Below are positions 53,977-63,678 of a stretch of 64,000 nt of DNA, piece after piece (position 1 is the first letter of the stretch; every line of letters starts with the position of its first letter). The notes beneath the pieces were generated by a model. The model did no database searches. It saw only the letters and a list, made by a program, of their open reading frames with translations, and was not told the origin of the DNA. This stretch comes from Candidatus Thiocaldithrix dubininis (GTDB lineage Bacteria; Pseudomonadota; Gammaproteobacteria; Thiotrichales; Thiotrichaceae): positions 2,975,001-3,039,000 of the forward strand of contig CP124755.1 of the NCBI GenBank assembly GCA_029972135.1, given 5' to 3'. Both the position numbers and the translations under genes were made by a program.

Positions 53977-54177
53977 GATCAAGCAATTAAAATAAAAACT
54001 ACTACATAAATCTGAAAAGAATGCTAGCATTAGTTTATAGATAGCATGCATGCAGTATGCTTATTGGAAGAATAATAGTATTCTGTACTATAACAGTTTA
54101 CTGTTGTGTTAAGGGATATTGATTTATTTAGTATCCTGTTATGTTGATGAAAAGTGAAATTTTGTGGAGATTTTGAA

Positions 54178-54369
54178 ATGACTCATTATCGTTTGCTGGT
54201 TGCTGCTTTAGTTGCTGCTTTTGCTTTAACTGCTTGTGGCGAAAAAGCTGCTACTACCACTACTGAGACTAAAGTTGAAACCACTGCTCCAGCGGCTGCG
54301 CCAGAGCAAGCTGCTCCAGCAGCACAAGCGCCTGCTACTCCAGAGCAAGCTGCTCCAGCTCAAAAATAA
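54178..54369 (+). CDS. Small Ala/Pro/Thr-rich lipoprotein
   Basis: A 63-residue lipoprotein with lipobox LTAC (C20). The mature part is low complexity (TTTTETKVETTAPAAAPEQ, repeating APEQAAPA units). ATG 54178 has GGAGA nine bases upstream; the frame begins eight codons earlier. It is monocistronic, with a long AT-rich leader (53977-54177) that contains short palindromes and a strong terminator after it. Such proteins are often abundant, but that is inference. Confidence 0.7.
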   Translation: MTHYRLLVAALVAAFALTACGEKAATTTTETKVETTAPAAAPEQAAPAAQAPATPEQAAPAQK

Positions 54370-54394
54370 TTTAAACAGAGTTTCTGTTTAATTA

Positions 54395-54428
54395 AGCAAG
54401 GCGGTTTCGACCGCCTTGTTTTGTTTTG
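54395..54428 (+). terminator. Strong intrinsic terminator with UUCG tetraloop
   Basis: Perfect nine-base stem CAAGGCGGT/ACCGCCTTG (54397-54405, 54410-54418) closed by a TTCG loop and followed by TTTTGTTTTG. Confidence 0.92.
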
Positions 54429-54474
54429 GGGCTTTAACTAAGCTATTACATCACATTAGGCAGGTTAAATCCTT

Positions 54475-54786
54475 ATGAATTACTACCAATACCACGTATT
54501 TTTCTGTACCAATCAACGTCCTAATGGCGAAAATAGCTGCGAGCATTTTCAAGCGCAAGCCATGCGCGATTATGCCAAACAGCGAGTAAAAGCGCTGGGT
54601 CTACACAAAGATAATAAATGTCGCATTAATACCGCTGGTTGCCTGAATCGTTGTGAATTAGGTCCTGTCCTAGTCGTGTATCCAGAAGCGGTTTGGTATA
54701 CCTATGTTGATCAAAATGATATTGATGAAATTATTGATAGTCATTTGGTACAAGGTCAGCCGGTTGCACGCCTAATGGTAGATTAA
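54475..54786 (+). CDS. Thioredoxin-like [2Fe-2S] ferredoxin
   Basis: A 103-residue electron carrier of the thioredoxin-fold ferredoxin type. Likely cluster ligands are C11, C22, C56 and C60, set in [14 protein letters not shown] and [12 protein letters not shown], followed by VVYPEAVWY, a family hallmark; C49 is extra. It precedes ubiA by four bases. Its redox partner is not apparent in the window. Confidence 0.92.
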   Translation: MNYYQYHVFFCTNQRPNGENSCEHFQAQAMRDYAKQRVKALGLHKDNKCRINTAGCLNRCELGPVLVVYPEAVWYTYVDQNDIDEIIDSHLVQGQPVARLMVD

Positions 54787-54790
54787 GCAC

Positions 54791-55654
54791 ATGTTGAGGC
54801 AAAAACTACATTATTATATTCAACTTACACGCCTCAATAAGCCCATTGGAATCTACTTATTATTATGGCCTACATGGTGGGCACTATGGATTGCGGCTAA
54901 AGGCTTTCCCCCCCTACCGATTTTTATTGTTTTCACCCTAGGGGTTGTGTTAATGCGCTCAGCAGGTTGTGCAATTAACGACTATGCAGATCGCAACTTT
55001 GACGGGCATGTCGCACGTACCAAGCAACGCCCGCTAGCGGCGGGTTTAATTTCCCCCAAAGAAGCGTTAGTGGTATTTGCTGCCTTAAGCCTGTTTGCCT
55101 TGTTATTAGCACTGCCCTTAAATACCTTAACCTTAGAATTTTCGGTGGTGGCGTTGCTGTTAGCTGCCTCATACCCGTTTATGAAGCGCTTTCATCATCT
55201 ACCCCAATTGCATCTGGGAGCTGCCTTTTCATGGGCTATTCCAATGGCGTTTACTGCCATTACCAACCAGCTCCCGCCCTTATCCGCTTGGCTCTTATTC
55301 TGTGCCAACTTACTGTGGACAGTCGCTTATGACACCCTATATGCCATGGTAGATCGAAACGATGACTTAAAAATCGGCGTCAAATCCACCGCCATTTTAT
55401 TCGGGCAACAGGATCGCCTAATCATTGGTTTATTGCAGCTTGCGACCTTAAGTTTGTTGGCTGTGGTAGGTTATTTGGAACAGCTAACAATTTGGTATTA
55501 CGCCAGTCTTGGTTTTGCTGCCATGCTATTTATTTATCAGCAAACCTTAATCCGTCAGCGTATTCCCAGCCTGTGTTTTAAAGCTTTTCTGAATAATCAC
55601 TGGGTTGGTTTGGTTATTTTCCTAGGGATTTTCCTGAACTACGCCTTTGCTTAA
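54791..55654 (+). CDS. ubiA: 4-hydroxybenzoate octaprenyltransferase
   Basis: Integral membrane enzyme that prenylates 4-hydroxybenzoate in ubiquinone synthesis. The 287-residue protein has about eight helices, the first Asp-rich motif NDYADRNFD (63-71) and the second in [13 protein letters not shown] near 180-193, as in UbiA. No ubiC is adjacent. It follows the ferredoxin gene by four bases, so the two are likely co-transcribed. Confidence 0.95.
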   Translation: MLRQKLHYYIQLTRLNKPIGIYLLLWPTWWALWIAAKGFPPLPIFIVFTLGVVLMRSAGCAINDYADRNFDGHVARTKQRPLAAGLISPKEALVVFAALSLFALLLALPLNTLTLEFSVVALLLAASYPFMKRFHHLPQLHLGAAFSWAIPMAFTAITNQLPPLSAWLLFCANLLWTVAYDTLYAMVDRNDDLKIGVKSTAILFGQQDRLIIGLLQLATLSLLAVVGYLEQLTIWYYASLGFAAMLFIYQQTLIRQRIPSLCFKAFLNNHWVGLVIFLGIFLNYAFA

Positions 55655-55727
55655 ACATTCCATGCTCTTTCGGGTTTAAGCTACAATCGGCGCTTTATTA
55701 GTTTGCATAAAAGAAGATTACTGTTCC

Positions 55728-56243
55728 ATGTCAAGACAATCCAGTTTTACTCGTGAAGAGCTTTTGCAATGTGGCCGTGGCGAAATGTTTGGCGAAGGCA
55801 ATGCACAATTACCGATACCAAACATGTTGATGATGGATCGCGTTGTAGAAATCAGTGATAACGGCGGTAGTCACGGTAAAGGGCATATTTTAGCCGAATT
55901 AGATATTAAACCCGACTTATGGTTTTTTGATTGCCATTTTCCCGGTGACCCCGTAATGCCGGGCTGTTTAGGTTTAGATGCCATGTGGCAATTAGTCGGC
56001 TTTTATCTAGCCTGGTTAGGTAATCCGGGGCATGGACGAGCATTAGGCGTAGGTGAGGTCAAATTCTTTGGGCAAGTGTTACCGAAAGCGACCAAAGTGA
56101 CCTATAAACTCGAACTAAAACGTGTCATTACACGTAAATTAGTTATGGGCATTGCGGATGGCAGCATGGAAGTAGATGGGCGCGAAATCTACACCGCAAA
56201 AGATTTACGGGTTGGTTTATTTACGTCGACTGATAACTTCTAA
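55728..56243 (+). CDS. fabA: 3-hydroxydecanoyl-[ACP] dehydratase/isomerase
   Basis: Introduces the cis double bond in anaerobic unsaturated fatty-acid synthesis. The 171-residue hot-dog enzyme carries catalytic H70 ([15 protein letters not shown]) and D84 (GLDAMWQ), plus the GRGEMFG start typical of FabA as opposed to FabZ. fabB is not next to it here. Confidence 0.96.
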   Translation: MSRQSSFTREELLQCGRGEMFGEGNAQLPIPNMLMMDRVVEISDNGGSHGKGHILAELDIKPDLWFFDCHFPGDPVMPGCLGLDAMWQLVGFYLAWLGNPGHGRALGVGEVKFFGQVLPKATKVTYKLELKRVITRKLVMGIADGSMEVDGREIYTAKDLRVGLFTSTDNF

Positions 56244-56329
56244 ACCTTAATTCCACTATTTGCTATTGAACTTACTGCCTAGCCCTTGTCCAATAGGCAG
56301 TAAGCATGTGCTTGAGTCGGAATAATAAA

Positions 56330-57025
56330 ATGAAAGCCTTATTTCTCACCAGTTTACTGATTTTAGGATTCTTAAACCCCGTGAATGCTGAAGATAAGCC
56401 AATGTATGATCGCATTAGTTTTAGTGTTGGCGCTGAAAAAGAAGTCGCTAATGATGTGTTAACCGCCGTGTTATATGCTGAACAACAAGGACAAGATACC
56501 GCAGCCATGGCTGATACGGTTAATCAGACGATTACTTGGGCAATGCAGCAAGCTAAGCCGGTAAGTAGTGTGGAAAGTCGAACACTTGATTACACCACGA
56601 CCCCCATGTATACCGACAGCAAAATTACAGGCTGGCAAGTCAGACAGAGCATTCAGTTAAAAAGCAAAGATAGCAAAGCCTTAAGCGGTTTATTAGGCAC
56701 ATTACAAGAAAAACTACGGATTGAAGGCATTAGTTATAGTGTCTCACCAGAAGTTAAAACCAGCACCGAAGCCGAATTGATTAGCAATGCAATTGCTAAT
56801 TTCAAAAAACGCGCAGAGCAAGTTAAAGCCAATTTAGGGCGGCAAGAATATCGAATTGTGCGTTTGGATGTGCAAACTGCCAATGACTATGCCCCACCGA
56901 TGTATCGGATGGCAGCAATGGATGCTTCTGGTGGCGCACCTGCACCGGCTGCACCAGCCTTAGAAGCGGGCAAACAAGCGCTTAAGGTCAACGTGCAGGC
57001 GGAAATTGAATTATCCGTCAATTAA
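56330..57025 (+). CDS. Secreted SIMPL-domain (DUF541) protein
   Basis: A 231-residue exported protein. It has a signal peptide (cleavage near VNA-ED), then a SIMPL/DUF541 domain (ISFSVGAEKEVANDVLTAVL ... ITGWQVRQSIQLKSKDSKALSGLLGTLQ ... ISNAIANFKKRAEQVKANLG). An Ala/Pro-rich insert precedes the last strand. ATG 56330 starts the signal peptide; the frame opens at 56306. Members are periplasmic proteins of unclear role. Confidence 0.85.
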   Translation: MKALFLTSLLILGFLNPVNAEDKPMYDRISFSVGAEKEVANDVLTAVLYAEQQGQDTAAMADTVNQTITWAMQQAKPVSSVESRTLDYTTTPMYTDSKITGWQVRQSIQLKSKDSKALSGLLGTLQEKLRIEGISYSVSPEVKTSTEAELISNAIANFKKRAEQVKANLGRQEYRIVRLDVQTANDYAPPMYRMAAMDASGGAPAPAAPALEAGKQALKVNVQAEIELSVN

Positions 57026-57126
57026 TTAGCGGATTTACATGTAGAAAAGATTGCGGGCTAATTGCTGCTTCTGTTATGATGCCGCACTTTTCGTACTACC
57101 GAATATAGATTTGAGGATACTTCGAC

Positions 57127-57375
57127 ATGAAGCCCGGCATTCATCCAAATTACAGAGAAGTCGTATTTCAGGATCTGAGTAGCGGCTTCGCGTTCCTGAC
57201 CCGCTCTACGATTGATACTAAAGAAACTATCGCTTGGGAAGATGGCAAAGACTACCCCTTAGTAAAAGTTGAGGTTTCCAGTCAATCTCACCCTTTCTAT
57301 ACGGGTAAACAAGCCATTAGCACCACTGCGGGCCGCGTAGAAAAATTCAAAAACCGTTATGCTCGTGGCAAGTAA
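57127..57375 (+). CDS. rpmE2: Ribosomal protein L31 type B (zinc-free form)
   Basis: An 82-residue L31 of the type B (YkgM) class: it begins [16 protein letters not shown] and contains no cysteine at all, so the zinc ribbon of type A L31 is absent. GAGGA lies upstream of the ATG. Type B L31 commonly replaces the zinc form during zinc starvation. No Zur-like operator was recognised upstream. A terminator follows at 57409-57441. Confidence 0.95.
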   Translation: MKPGIHPNYREVVFQDLSSGFAFLTRSTIDTKETIAWEDGKDYPLVKVEVSSQSHPFYTGKQAISTTAGRVEKFKNRYARGK

Positions 57376-57408
57376 GCGCTAGTCAGCGTTTATAGAATCA
57401 GGCATGAT

Positions 57409-57441
57409 AGAAAAGCGCTCCAAGGGGCGCTTTTTCTTTTT
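57409..57441 (+). terminator. Intrinsic terminator of rpmE2
   Basis: Arms AAAAGCGCTCC and GGGGCGCTTTT around a two-base AA gap (the real loop is probably larger), followed by TTCTTTTT. Confidence 0.85.
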
Positions 57442-57470
57442 GATCGCAGGCAAAAAAGACGGAGGGACAT

Positions 57471-58706
57471 ATGTCTAACAACAGTTTAAAAGAAGATGCA
57501 CTCAACTATCACGCTGAACCGCGTCCCGGCAAAATTGCTACAGAAATCACCAAGCCGACGACTACGCAACGTGACCTATCGTTAGCCTATACGCCCGGTG
57601 TTGCTGAACCGGTGCGCGAAATTCATAAAGATCCCGAAAATGCTTATAAATATACCGGCAAAGGCAATCTGGTTGCTGTTATTTCTGACGGTTCTGCGGT
57701 ATTGGGTTTAGGCAATGTGGGCGCATTGGCGGGTAAACCTGTTATGGAAGGTAAAGGCGTCTTATTTAAACGCTTTGCTGATGTAGATGTATTTGATATT
57801 GAAGTTTCGACACAAGATGTCGAAGAATTTATTACCGTTGTTAAAAATATTGCCATTAGTTTTGGCGGTATCAATTTAGAAGACATTTCTGCGCCGCGTT
57901 GTTTTGAAATTGAAAGACGCTTGCAAGAAATGTTGGATATTCCCGTATTCCACGATGACCAACACGGCACCGCCACTATTATTGCCGCTGGTTTAATGAA
58001 TGCCTTAGAATTACAAGGCAAAAAAATCGAAGATGTGAATATTGTGTGTGTTGGGGCGGGCGCAGCAGGCGTGGCTTCTATGAATTTATTAACCGCCTTA
58101 GGTGCTAATAAACAGAAATTGTTAATGGTCGATAGTAAAGGCGTCTTAAGCACGAGCCGTACTGACCTGAATAGCTTCAAACAACAATATGCAGTGGAAA
58201 CTGATAAGAAAACATTAGCTGATGCGTGTAATGGTGCGGATGTGTTTATCGGCGTCTCTGGCCCGAATATTCTAACGGTTGATATGTTAAAAACGATGGC
58301 TGCCAAACCTATCGTATTTGCCTTGTCGAATCCAGACCCAGAAATTGCCCCAGCCGCTGCCTTAGCCGCTCGCGATGATTTGGTAATGGCAACCGGTCGT
58401 AGCGATTACCCCAATCAAATTAATAATGTCTTAGGCTTCCCCTTCTTATTCCGGGGTGCATTAGATGTACGAGCGCGTTGCATCAATAGCGATATGCTGA
58501 AAGCAGCCGTTATGGCGTTAGCAGAATTAGCGCGTGAACCCGTACCGGCTGACGTATTAGCGGCTTATGGTTTGGAAAAATTAGAATTCGGCAAAGATTA
58601 CATTATTCCCAAACCGTTTGATAAACGTTTACGTGAACGTGTCCCCAAAGCGGTGGCACAAGCAGCGATTGATAGTGGCGTTGCACGTTTACCAATGCCT
58701 TATTAA
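57471..58706 (+). CDS. maeB: Malic enzyme, short MaeB-type without the phosphotransacetylase domain
   Basis: Decarboxylates malate to pyruvate with NAD(P). The 411-residue protein covers the malic N-terminal domain (LAYTPGVAEPVREI, KGVLFKRFADVDVFD, PVFHDDQHGTA) and the NAD-binding domain (VCVGAGAAGVAS, FALSNPDPEI). E. coli MaeB has about 350 further residues of PTA-like domain; those are missing here, as in other short forms. GGAGG lies just upstream of ATG 57471. Cofactor preference cannot be settled by eye. Confidence 0.93.
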   Translation: MSNNSLKEDALNYHAEPRPGKIATEITKPTTTQRDLSLAYTPGVAEPVREIHKDPENAYKYTGKGNLVAVISDGSAVLGLGNVGALAGKPVMEGKGVLFKRFADVDVFDIEVSTQDVEEFITVVKNIAISFGGINLEDISAPRCFEIERRLQEMLDIPVFHDDQHGTATIIAAGLMNALELQGKKIEDVNIVCVGAGAAGVASMNLLTALGANKQKLLMVDSKGVLSTSRTDLNSFKQQYAVETDKKTLADACNGADVFIGVSGPNILTVDMLKTMAAKPIVFALSNPDPEIAPAAALAARDDLVMATGRSDYPNQINNVLGFPFLFRGALDVRARCINSDMLKAAVMALAELAREPVPADVLAAYGLEKLEFGKDYIIPKPFDKRLRERVPKAVAQAAIDSGVARLPMPY

Positions 58707-58722
58707 TTAATTCGCATTGATA

Positions 58723-58748
58723 TAGGCCAGCGGCTTGACCGCTGCCTA
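58723..58748. terminator. Hairpin between convergent maeB and hemY
   Basis: Arms CAGCGG (58728-58733) and CCGCTG (58739-58744), extended by four more pairs across a one-base bulge. There is no clear U-tract. It could serve as a weak bidirectional terminator for the two converging genes. Confidence 0.4.
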
Positions 58749-58766
58749 TTGCGGCTAGCCTAGCTA

Positions 58767-59957
58767 TTAGCTTTCTTTAACCGCCTGCCGTAAACCCGCC
58801 CGATAATAACGCTGCGCTAATTCATTTTCCCGCACAGATTCCAATAACTCGGCAAACTCTAAATAAGCTTTACTATTCGGTACTTGGCTTAAACTTGCTT
58901 CATAATATTTACGAGCTTCGCCGGTCAGTTTTTGCTGATTATATAAGCGCGCTAATAATAATTGCACCGTCGGATTACTGGCTTGATTTTCCGCCCACTT
59001 TTCAGCTTGTTGAATCGCATTGGCTAAGCTATGGTGGCGAATCTGCCCATAAACTTCCGCTAAACCCTCATGCCATTGTTTATTTAAAGCTTGGCTAACT
59101 AAGTTAGCCGCTTCAATATCATCACCTAATTTAGTTAATGCCTGCGTATATAATACTAATGCTTCCGGATTTTCACGAATTGCACTTGGCAACTTACGCC
59201 ATAATTCTTGTAACGTAGTTAAATCCTTAGCTTTAACATACTTTTTAAACATGGCCGCTAATACTGCTGACTGAATGCGGCTTAAATCGGCTTCTTTTAA
59301 AACATTCAGCTTAATTAAATCAGGTAGTAAATTAATTAACTCTTCCCAATTCGCTTGCTGATATAGCACCCTTGCTAATAATTTTAAAACATACGGGTGT
59401 TTAGGGCTTAAATCATATAAACGATGCAGAGTCGCATAGGCTTGTTCTAATTGCCCACCGGTTAATTGCATATCCGCTTGTGTTAAACCAACCGACAAAT
59501 TCGCTTTCGCATCAGCATTAATGGCTTTTTGTAATAATTGGTCGCGCCGTTCATAAGCCATCTGTTGGTGAGCTGCCCGCGCGGCCGCTAAATAATTTAA
59601 TAAGGGCGTTTCACTTAATTCAGCATTCTCCGTTAAAATTTTTTCAGCTTTTTCAAAATGCCCCTCGGTTAATTGCACTAAGCCTTGATGTAAAGAACGG
59701 CGTGCCCGACTTTGCGTTAAGTGATGCTGTAGCGCCTTAGCATTTGCCCGAATATCATAGATATAGTGTAAAAAACGCACGATAAAATAAAAGCTTAAGC
59801 AAGCTAAGAGCACAATCGCCACTAACGTTGCGGTTTTCATTTCAAATTGCCAAACACCCCATGTTATCGTACTTAAACCCGGATTACTTAAAGCGCTTTG
59901 TACCAACCAAGCTAAGAGCATTAACCAGAGTAATAATAATAAGGCATAAAACATCAT
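58767..59957 (-). CDS. hemY: HemY-type membrane TPR protein
   Basis: A 396-residue protein with two N-terminal membrane helices (about 3-20 and 42-62), the HemY N-terminal pattern (TATLVAIVLLACLSFYFIVRFLHYI), and a large TPR-rich cytoplasmic or periplasmic domain. It is linked to haem synthesis by operon position only; in E. coli it is non-enzymatic. Its start overlaps the hemX stop in ATGA form, making it the last gene of hemC-D-X-Y. Confidence 0.92.
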   Translation of the reverse strand: MMFYALLLLLWLMLLAWLVQSALSNPGLSTITWGVWQFEMKTATLVAIVLLACLSFYFIVRFLHYIYDIRANAKALQHHLTQSRARRSLHQGLVQLTEGHFEKAEKILTENAELSETPLLNYLAAARAAHQQMAYERRDQLLQKAINADAKANLSVGLTQADMQLTGGQLEQAYATLHRLYDLSPKHPYVLKLLARVLYQQANWEELINLLPDLIKLNVLKEADLSRIQSAVLAAMFKKYVKAKDLTTLQELWRKLPSAIRENPEALVLYTQALTKLGDDIEAANLVSQALNKQWHEGLAEVYGQIRHHSLANAIQQAEKWAENQASNPTVQLLLARLYNQQKLTGEARKYYEASLSQVPNSKAYLEFAELLESVRENELAQRYYRAGLRQAVKES

Positions 59958-61216
59958 GGCTTTTTCTCATTATTATTAGGTTTGGCGACATCAACATTGG
60001 CTTCTAATTTTTTTGCTTCAGCTTTAACTGCTTCAGCAGGCTTTTCGGTTACAGATGTGGAAGGTACAGCTCCAATTTTAGCAGTGTCGCTGGCTTGTTT
60101 ATTAACCATTGCCATTGCAGCCTGATGCACCACTTCTAACTGTTTCAAACTCCCTGAAATATCGGGCAAGCTGGGATTTAAATCCAGTTGGCTTAAGTTC
60201 TTCACGCCTTCTTGCATAGCCGTAAGCTTATTATCTTTATCGTATTGTTTTAATATTTGCTGGATTAAGGCTAATTGCGCCCTAAAGGCTTCGGTTTGTC
60301 GAGTTAATAATAAAGTTTTGGCATTTTCTAGGCGTAACTGTAATAAGGTAGTAGCCAAGCGTTGGCTTTCTACATTCATTTCAGTTTGTAAGGGTTGATC
60401 TAAGCGCTTAATGACAATAGCTTTATCCAGCTTATCAAAGGCTTGCTGCTTATAACTTTCCCAATCACTGCTTTGCTTGGATTCAGTTTGCTGCTCTACT
60501 TGTATTTCCAACGAACTATTTTGCAAATGGGTTGGATTTAAAGCCGCAATTTGTTCAGTCCACTCGTTAATTTTTTGCACATTTTCTTGAATATTCAACG
60601 GCTTAAAATTTTGTACCGTATTCATGTCATTCGACAATTGTGTACGCACTGGCAAATAAGAAGCATCGCTAACTTGTGCTAAAGTCTCATCCGCTTGCTT
60701 AAACGCTTGCAAAGCTAATGCGGGTTGCTGATTGATCGCAAACTCACGATTCGCCGTTTGCAATAATAGTTCAGCTTGTTTCACCAACCATTCATTCGCC
60801 TGCTCAGGCGTATTGGGTTGTAAACGCACTTGTAAGCTGCCCAATTGTGTTAATTGCGCATTGATACTGTCTGCGGTTTGTGCCGTTTGGGTTTGCAACG
60901 TTTGTAAAGCTTTAACGGTTGTTTCCTGTTGCTCTTGCGAGTCTTGTACCGTTTTTGCAAACTCGTCCCGAATACTACTGCTATCAGTGGTTTTGCGTAA
61001 CGTCGCTAGTTCATTTTTTAAATCACTAATCGCTAGTTGATTCACTCGTACTTTATCAATGGTACGCTGCCAATGCTTATAACCGGCGGCAATCGCAGCA
61101 ACCGAAAATAACAAGGCTAACATCGCAATAAATAAGGTAAACCACTGCGTTTTAGGTCGCGCTTTTTCGATTGAGCTAAGCGACTGGCTATTTGTTGTTA
61201 TTGGTTTATCAATCAT
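59954..61216 (-). CDS. hemX: HemX-type membrane protein (uroporphyrinogen-III C-methyltransferase-like)
   Basis: A 420-residue protein with one membrane helix (about 28-45), a coiled coil (about 60-135), the HemX domain (ANEWLVKQAELLLQTANREFAI ... LRLENAKTLLLTRQTEAFRAQL) and a Lys/Ala/Glu-rich tail. Despite the database name, it has no methyltransferase signature and is probably non-catalytic. It lies between hemD and hemY in the operon. Confidence 0.92.
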   Translation of the reverse strand: MIDKPITTNSQSLSSIEKARPKTQWFTLFIAMLALLFSVAAIAAGYKHWQRTIDKVRVNQLAISDLKNELATLRKTTDSSSIRDEFAKTVQDSQEQQETTVKALQTLQTQTAQTADSINAQLTQLGSLQVRLQPNTPEQANEWLVKQAELLLQTANREFAINQQPALALQAFKQADETLAQVSDASYLPVRTQLSNDMNTVQNFKPLNIQENVQKINEWTEQIAALNPTHLQNSSLEIQVEQQTESKQSSDWESYKQQAFDKLDKAIVIKRLDQPLQTEMNVESQRLATTLLQLRLENAKTLLLTRQTEAFRAQLALIQQILKQYDKDNKLTAMQEGVKNLSQLDLNPSLPDISGSLKQLEVVHQAAMAMVNKQASDTAKIGAVPSTSVTEKPAEAVKAEAKKLEANVDVAKPNNNEKKP

Positions 61217-61227
61217 TTAGCAACTCC

Positions 61228-61995
61228 TCACTGAGCACTTAGTAGTGCTTTAAACATACTTTCATCGCTGGGATCATCCGCCACAATTAACGTACCACTG
61301 AATCCCACCATACGCGCCGTCTGCGCAATACGTTGTCCCCCTACTAATAGGGTTAGTTTGCTTAAATCCAAGCCATTATTGGTTAAGGCTAAGAAATTAT
61401 GCACACTCTCCGCGCTGGTAAAACTAATAATCAAGCGTTGCGCATGAGTTTTCAAATAACGTAATTTCTGCCAATTTAAGGGGGTAGGCTTAACGCGCTG
61501 GTAGACATCCAGATAATCGACACTTGCGCCTCGCTCGCTTAGACTTCTTGCCAACAGCTCACGCCCACCTTGACCGCGTACTATTAAAATACGTTGTTGT
61601 TCAAGTTGTTGCAGCGCCGCCAACTGCAAAAAGTCTTCTGACGTAAAGCCTGATTGTGCAACTAATGTGACACGATAGCCACAAGCAACTAAGGCTTCAG
61701 CGGTTTTTTTGCCGATTGCACCAAGGCAAAGCTGCTGCAAGTGTTGGCGCTGAGTCTCATTACACAGCTCATGTGCAAATTGCACCGCATTAGCGCTAAT
61801 AAAAATAACGATTTTATAATAAGGTAGCTCAGTTAAACGCAGCCGTGCGGCTTGATTATCCGCCAAGGGTTGAATATCAATGGTTGGGCAAAGCGCTACT
61901 TCTGCACCCACTTGTTTAACTAACGCTTGAAAGTGATGAGCTTGATGGGCAGGGCGGGTAATCACCACTACCCTACCCGCTAATGCCGCTGTCAT
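61228..61995 (-). CDS. hemD: Uroporphyrinogen-III synthase
   Basis: Cyclises hydroxymethylbilane to uroporphyrinogen III. The 255-residue two-lobed protein shows VVVITRPAHQA at the start, FISANAVQFA, GAIGKKTAEAL, and ISFTSAESVHNFL, the loosely conserved HemD pattern. hemC is four bases upstream and hemX 11 bases downstream. Confidence 0.92.
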   Translation of the reverse strand: MTAALAGRVVVITRPAHQAHHFQALVKQVGAEVALCPTIDIQPLADNQAARLRLTELPYYKIVIFISANAVQFAHELCNETQRQHLQQLCLGAIGKKTAEALVACGYRVTLVAQSGFTSEDFLQLAALQQLEQQRILIVRGQGGRELLARSLSERGASVDYLDVYQRVKPTPLNWQKLRYLKTHAQRLIISFTSAESVHNFLALTNNGLDLSKLTLLVGGQRIAQTARMVGFSGTLIVADDPSDESMFKALLSAQ

Positions 61996-61999
61996 GAGC

Positions 62000-62929
62000 T
62001 TAGATTTGAATCCCTAAGGTTTGTAATACGGCAGCGCCGCCTTGTGTTAGCAAATCCTCAGCAATGGCAATGCCTAATGCTTCTGGATGATTCAAATCGC
62101 CCATTTGCTCACAGTAGAACACTTGTGAACCATCTGGATAACCAATTAAACCGCGCATGCGTAATTCATTGCCTTGAATTTCTGCAAAACCCGCAACTGG
62201 AATCTGACAACCACCATTGAGACGCTGATTCATGGCCCTTTCGGCACGTACACAAAGCTGGGTAGCTTCATGGGATAAGGGCGCTAATAAGTTTTCAATC
62301 CGCGCGTCATGCTGACGGCATTCAATCCCAATCGCACCTTGCCCAATAGCGGGTAAGCTTTGCTCAGTACTTAAATAAGCGGTAATGCGTGCTTGAAAAT
62401 TTAGGCGGATTAAGCCAGCCGCCGCCAAAATAATCGCGTCATAATCGCCATTATCTAATTTAGCCAGCCGGGTATTCACATTGCCGCGCAAATCACGAAT
62501 TTGCAGGTGTGGGTATTTCGCGCGAATTTGGGTTTGGCGACGTAAACTAGACGTGCCGACAATTGCGCCTTCGGGTAATTCGTCTAAGGTTTGATAGCGA
62601 TTAGAAACAAAGGCATCGCGTGGATCTTCACGTTGCAATACCACCGGCAAATGCAAACCTTCTGGAAATTCCATCGGTACATCTTTCATAGAGTGCACAG
62701 CAATATCAGCCGTACCTTCTAACATACCAACTTCTAGCTCTTTGACAAATAAACCTTTACCACCAATTTTAGATAACGGGCTATCTAAGATTTTATCGCC
62801 GCGTGTGACCATACCTACCATTTCGACTTGTAAGTCTGGATAAAGCGCTTGTAAACGGCTTGCGACGTGCTCAGCTTGCCACATAGCGAGCGGACTGGTG
62901 CGGGTTGCGATGCGTAACAGCTTGGTCAT
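62000..62929 (-). CDS. hemC: Hydroxymethylbilane synthase (porphobilinogen deaminase)
   Basis: Condenses four porphobilinogens. The 309-residue protein has [17 protein letters not shown] at the start, the catalytic-site [31 protein letters not shown], and the dipyrromethane cofactor cysteine C241 in LNGGCQIPV. It is first in the hemCDXY operon; the upstream region (62930-63020) should contain its promoter. Confidence 0.96.
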   Translation of the reverse strand: MTKLLRIATRTSPLAMWQAEHVASRLQALYPDLQVEMVGMVTRGDKILDSPLSKIGGKGLFVKELEVGMLEGTADIAVHSMKDVPMEFPEGLHLPVVLQREDPRDAFVSNRYQTLDELPEGAIVGTSSLRRQTQIRAKYPHLQIRDLRGNVNTRLAKLDNGDYDAIILAAAGLIRLNFQARITAYLSTEQSLPAIGQGAIGIECRQHDARIENLLAPLSHEATQLCVRAERAMNQRLNGGCQIPVAGFAEIQGNELRMRGLIGYPDGSQVFYCEQMGDLNHPEALGIAIAEDLLTQGGAAVLQTLGIQI

Positions 62930-63025
62930 AGGGTATATTTTGCCAGCATTGAAATAGCTCGCACTTTACGGCAAAGCGTCCTTAAGTGCTAGTCAACCAC
63001 AAGAATGTTAAAGACTTAGTAAGCT

Positions 63026-63059
63026 TGAAAAAGGCGCCTATCTGATGAGTGATAGACGC
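63026..63059 (-). terminator. Intrinsic terminator of the universal stress protein gene
   Basis: Nine-pair stem GCGCCTATC/GATAGACGC (63034-63042, 63051-63059; one wobble) with U-rich tail TTTTTC on the minus strand. Confidence 0.82.
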
Positions 63060-63072
63060 AAACCACACAAAC
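63055..63072 (-). repeat. 18-base repeat shared by two terminators, copy 1
   Basis: GACGCAAACCACACAAAC, identical to 63661-63678. In both places it lies directly after a minus-strand stop codon and merges into the 5-prime arm of a terminator. Confidence 0.8.
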
Positions 63073-63075
63073 CGA

Positions 63076-63594
63076 TTAATGATCAAGTAATGAATGTGGG
63101 TGATGAAGATTTGGAATTAACATAACCGGAATTTTGCTGTGCTGAGTAACCGTACGAGCGGTTGAACCCAACATAATGGAGCCGTTATGGACTTTGGTAT
63201 GCGTGCCCATCAGAATTAAATCAACATTATGCGTTTCAGCATATTGTTTAATGACATCGGCTGGATTGCCTGCGCTCACCGCAATTTTTTCGATTAAGCC
63301 ATCTTGTGCATCGCAAATATCATCTTCTTCTGCGCAATAATTACGTAAGCGCTCACGCATGGTTTCAATGACTTGCTCCATGCTTTCGTTTTCAATAGTT
63401 TCGATGTTTTTATCGGGCATATATAAGGACAAAACTGCCTCACCTGTTGTACCAATCGGTGCAACCGCATGCAGCATAATGATTTTGGCTTTATGAATAC
63501 GCGCCAGATTAATCGCTTGGCGAAACACAGGGCGCATATAATCACCCAAATTAGTGGTATAGAGTATTGTTTTAAAAGGTCTTACTTCTGGCAT
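63076..63594 (-). CDS. Universal stress protein, ATP-binding type
   Basis: A 172-residue UspA-fold protein: TILYTTNLGDYMRPVFRQAI at the start and the nucleotide-binding signature MGTHTKVHNGSIMLGSTARTV near 130-152, which matches the G-x2-G-x9-G-S/T pattern. A His-rich tail (NLHHPHSLLDH) is unusual. It follows the TRAP transporter gene behind that gene's own terminator. TRAP systems and Usp proteins are often neighbours (as with TeaD), a possible functional hint. Confidence 0.9.
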   Translation of the reverse strand: MPEVRPFKTILYTTNLGDYMRPVFRQAINLARIHKAKIIMLHAVAPIGTTGEAVLSLYMPDKNIETIENESMEQVIETMRERLRNYCAEEDDICDAQDGLIEKIAVSAGNPADVIKQYAETHNVDLILMGTHTKVHNGSIMLGSTARTVTQHSKIPVMLIPNLHHPHSLLDH

Positions 63595-63621
63595 AACTGT
63601 TTATTTTCACCCCTCATTTTA

Positions 63622-63665
63622 TAATAAAAGGCGTCCGTCCCTGCTCAAGTTAGGTAACGGACGCA
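63622..63665 (-). terminator. Intrinsic terminator of the TRAP transporter gene
   Basis: Arms GCGTCCGT (63632-63639) and ACGGACGC (63658-63665) with an 18-base loop, followed on the minus strand by CTTTTATTATAAAA. Confidence 0.78.
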
Positions 63666-63678
63666 AACCACACAAACT
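63661..63678 (-). repeat. 18-base repeat shared by two terminators, copy 2
   Basis: GACGCAAACCACACAAAC, the same as 63055-63072, immediately after the TRAP gene stop. Confidence 0.8.
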
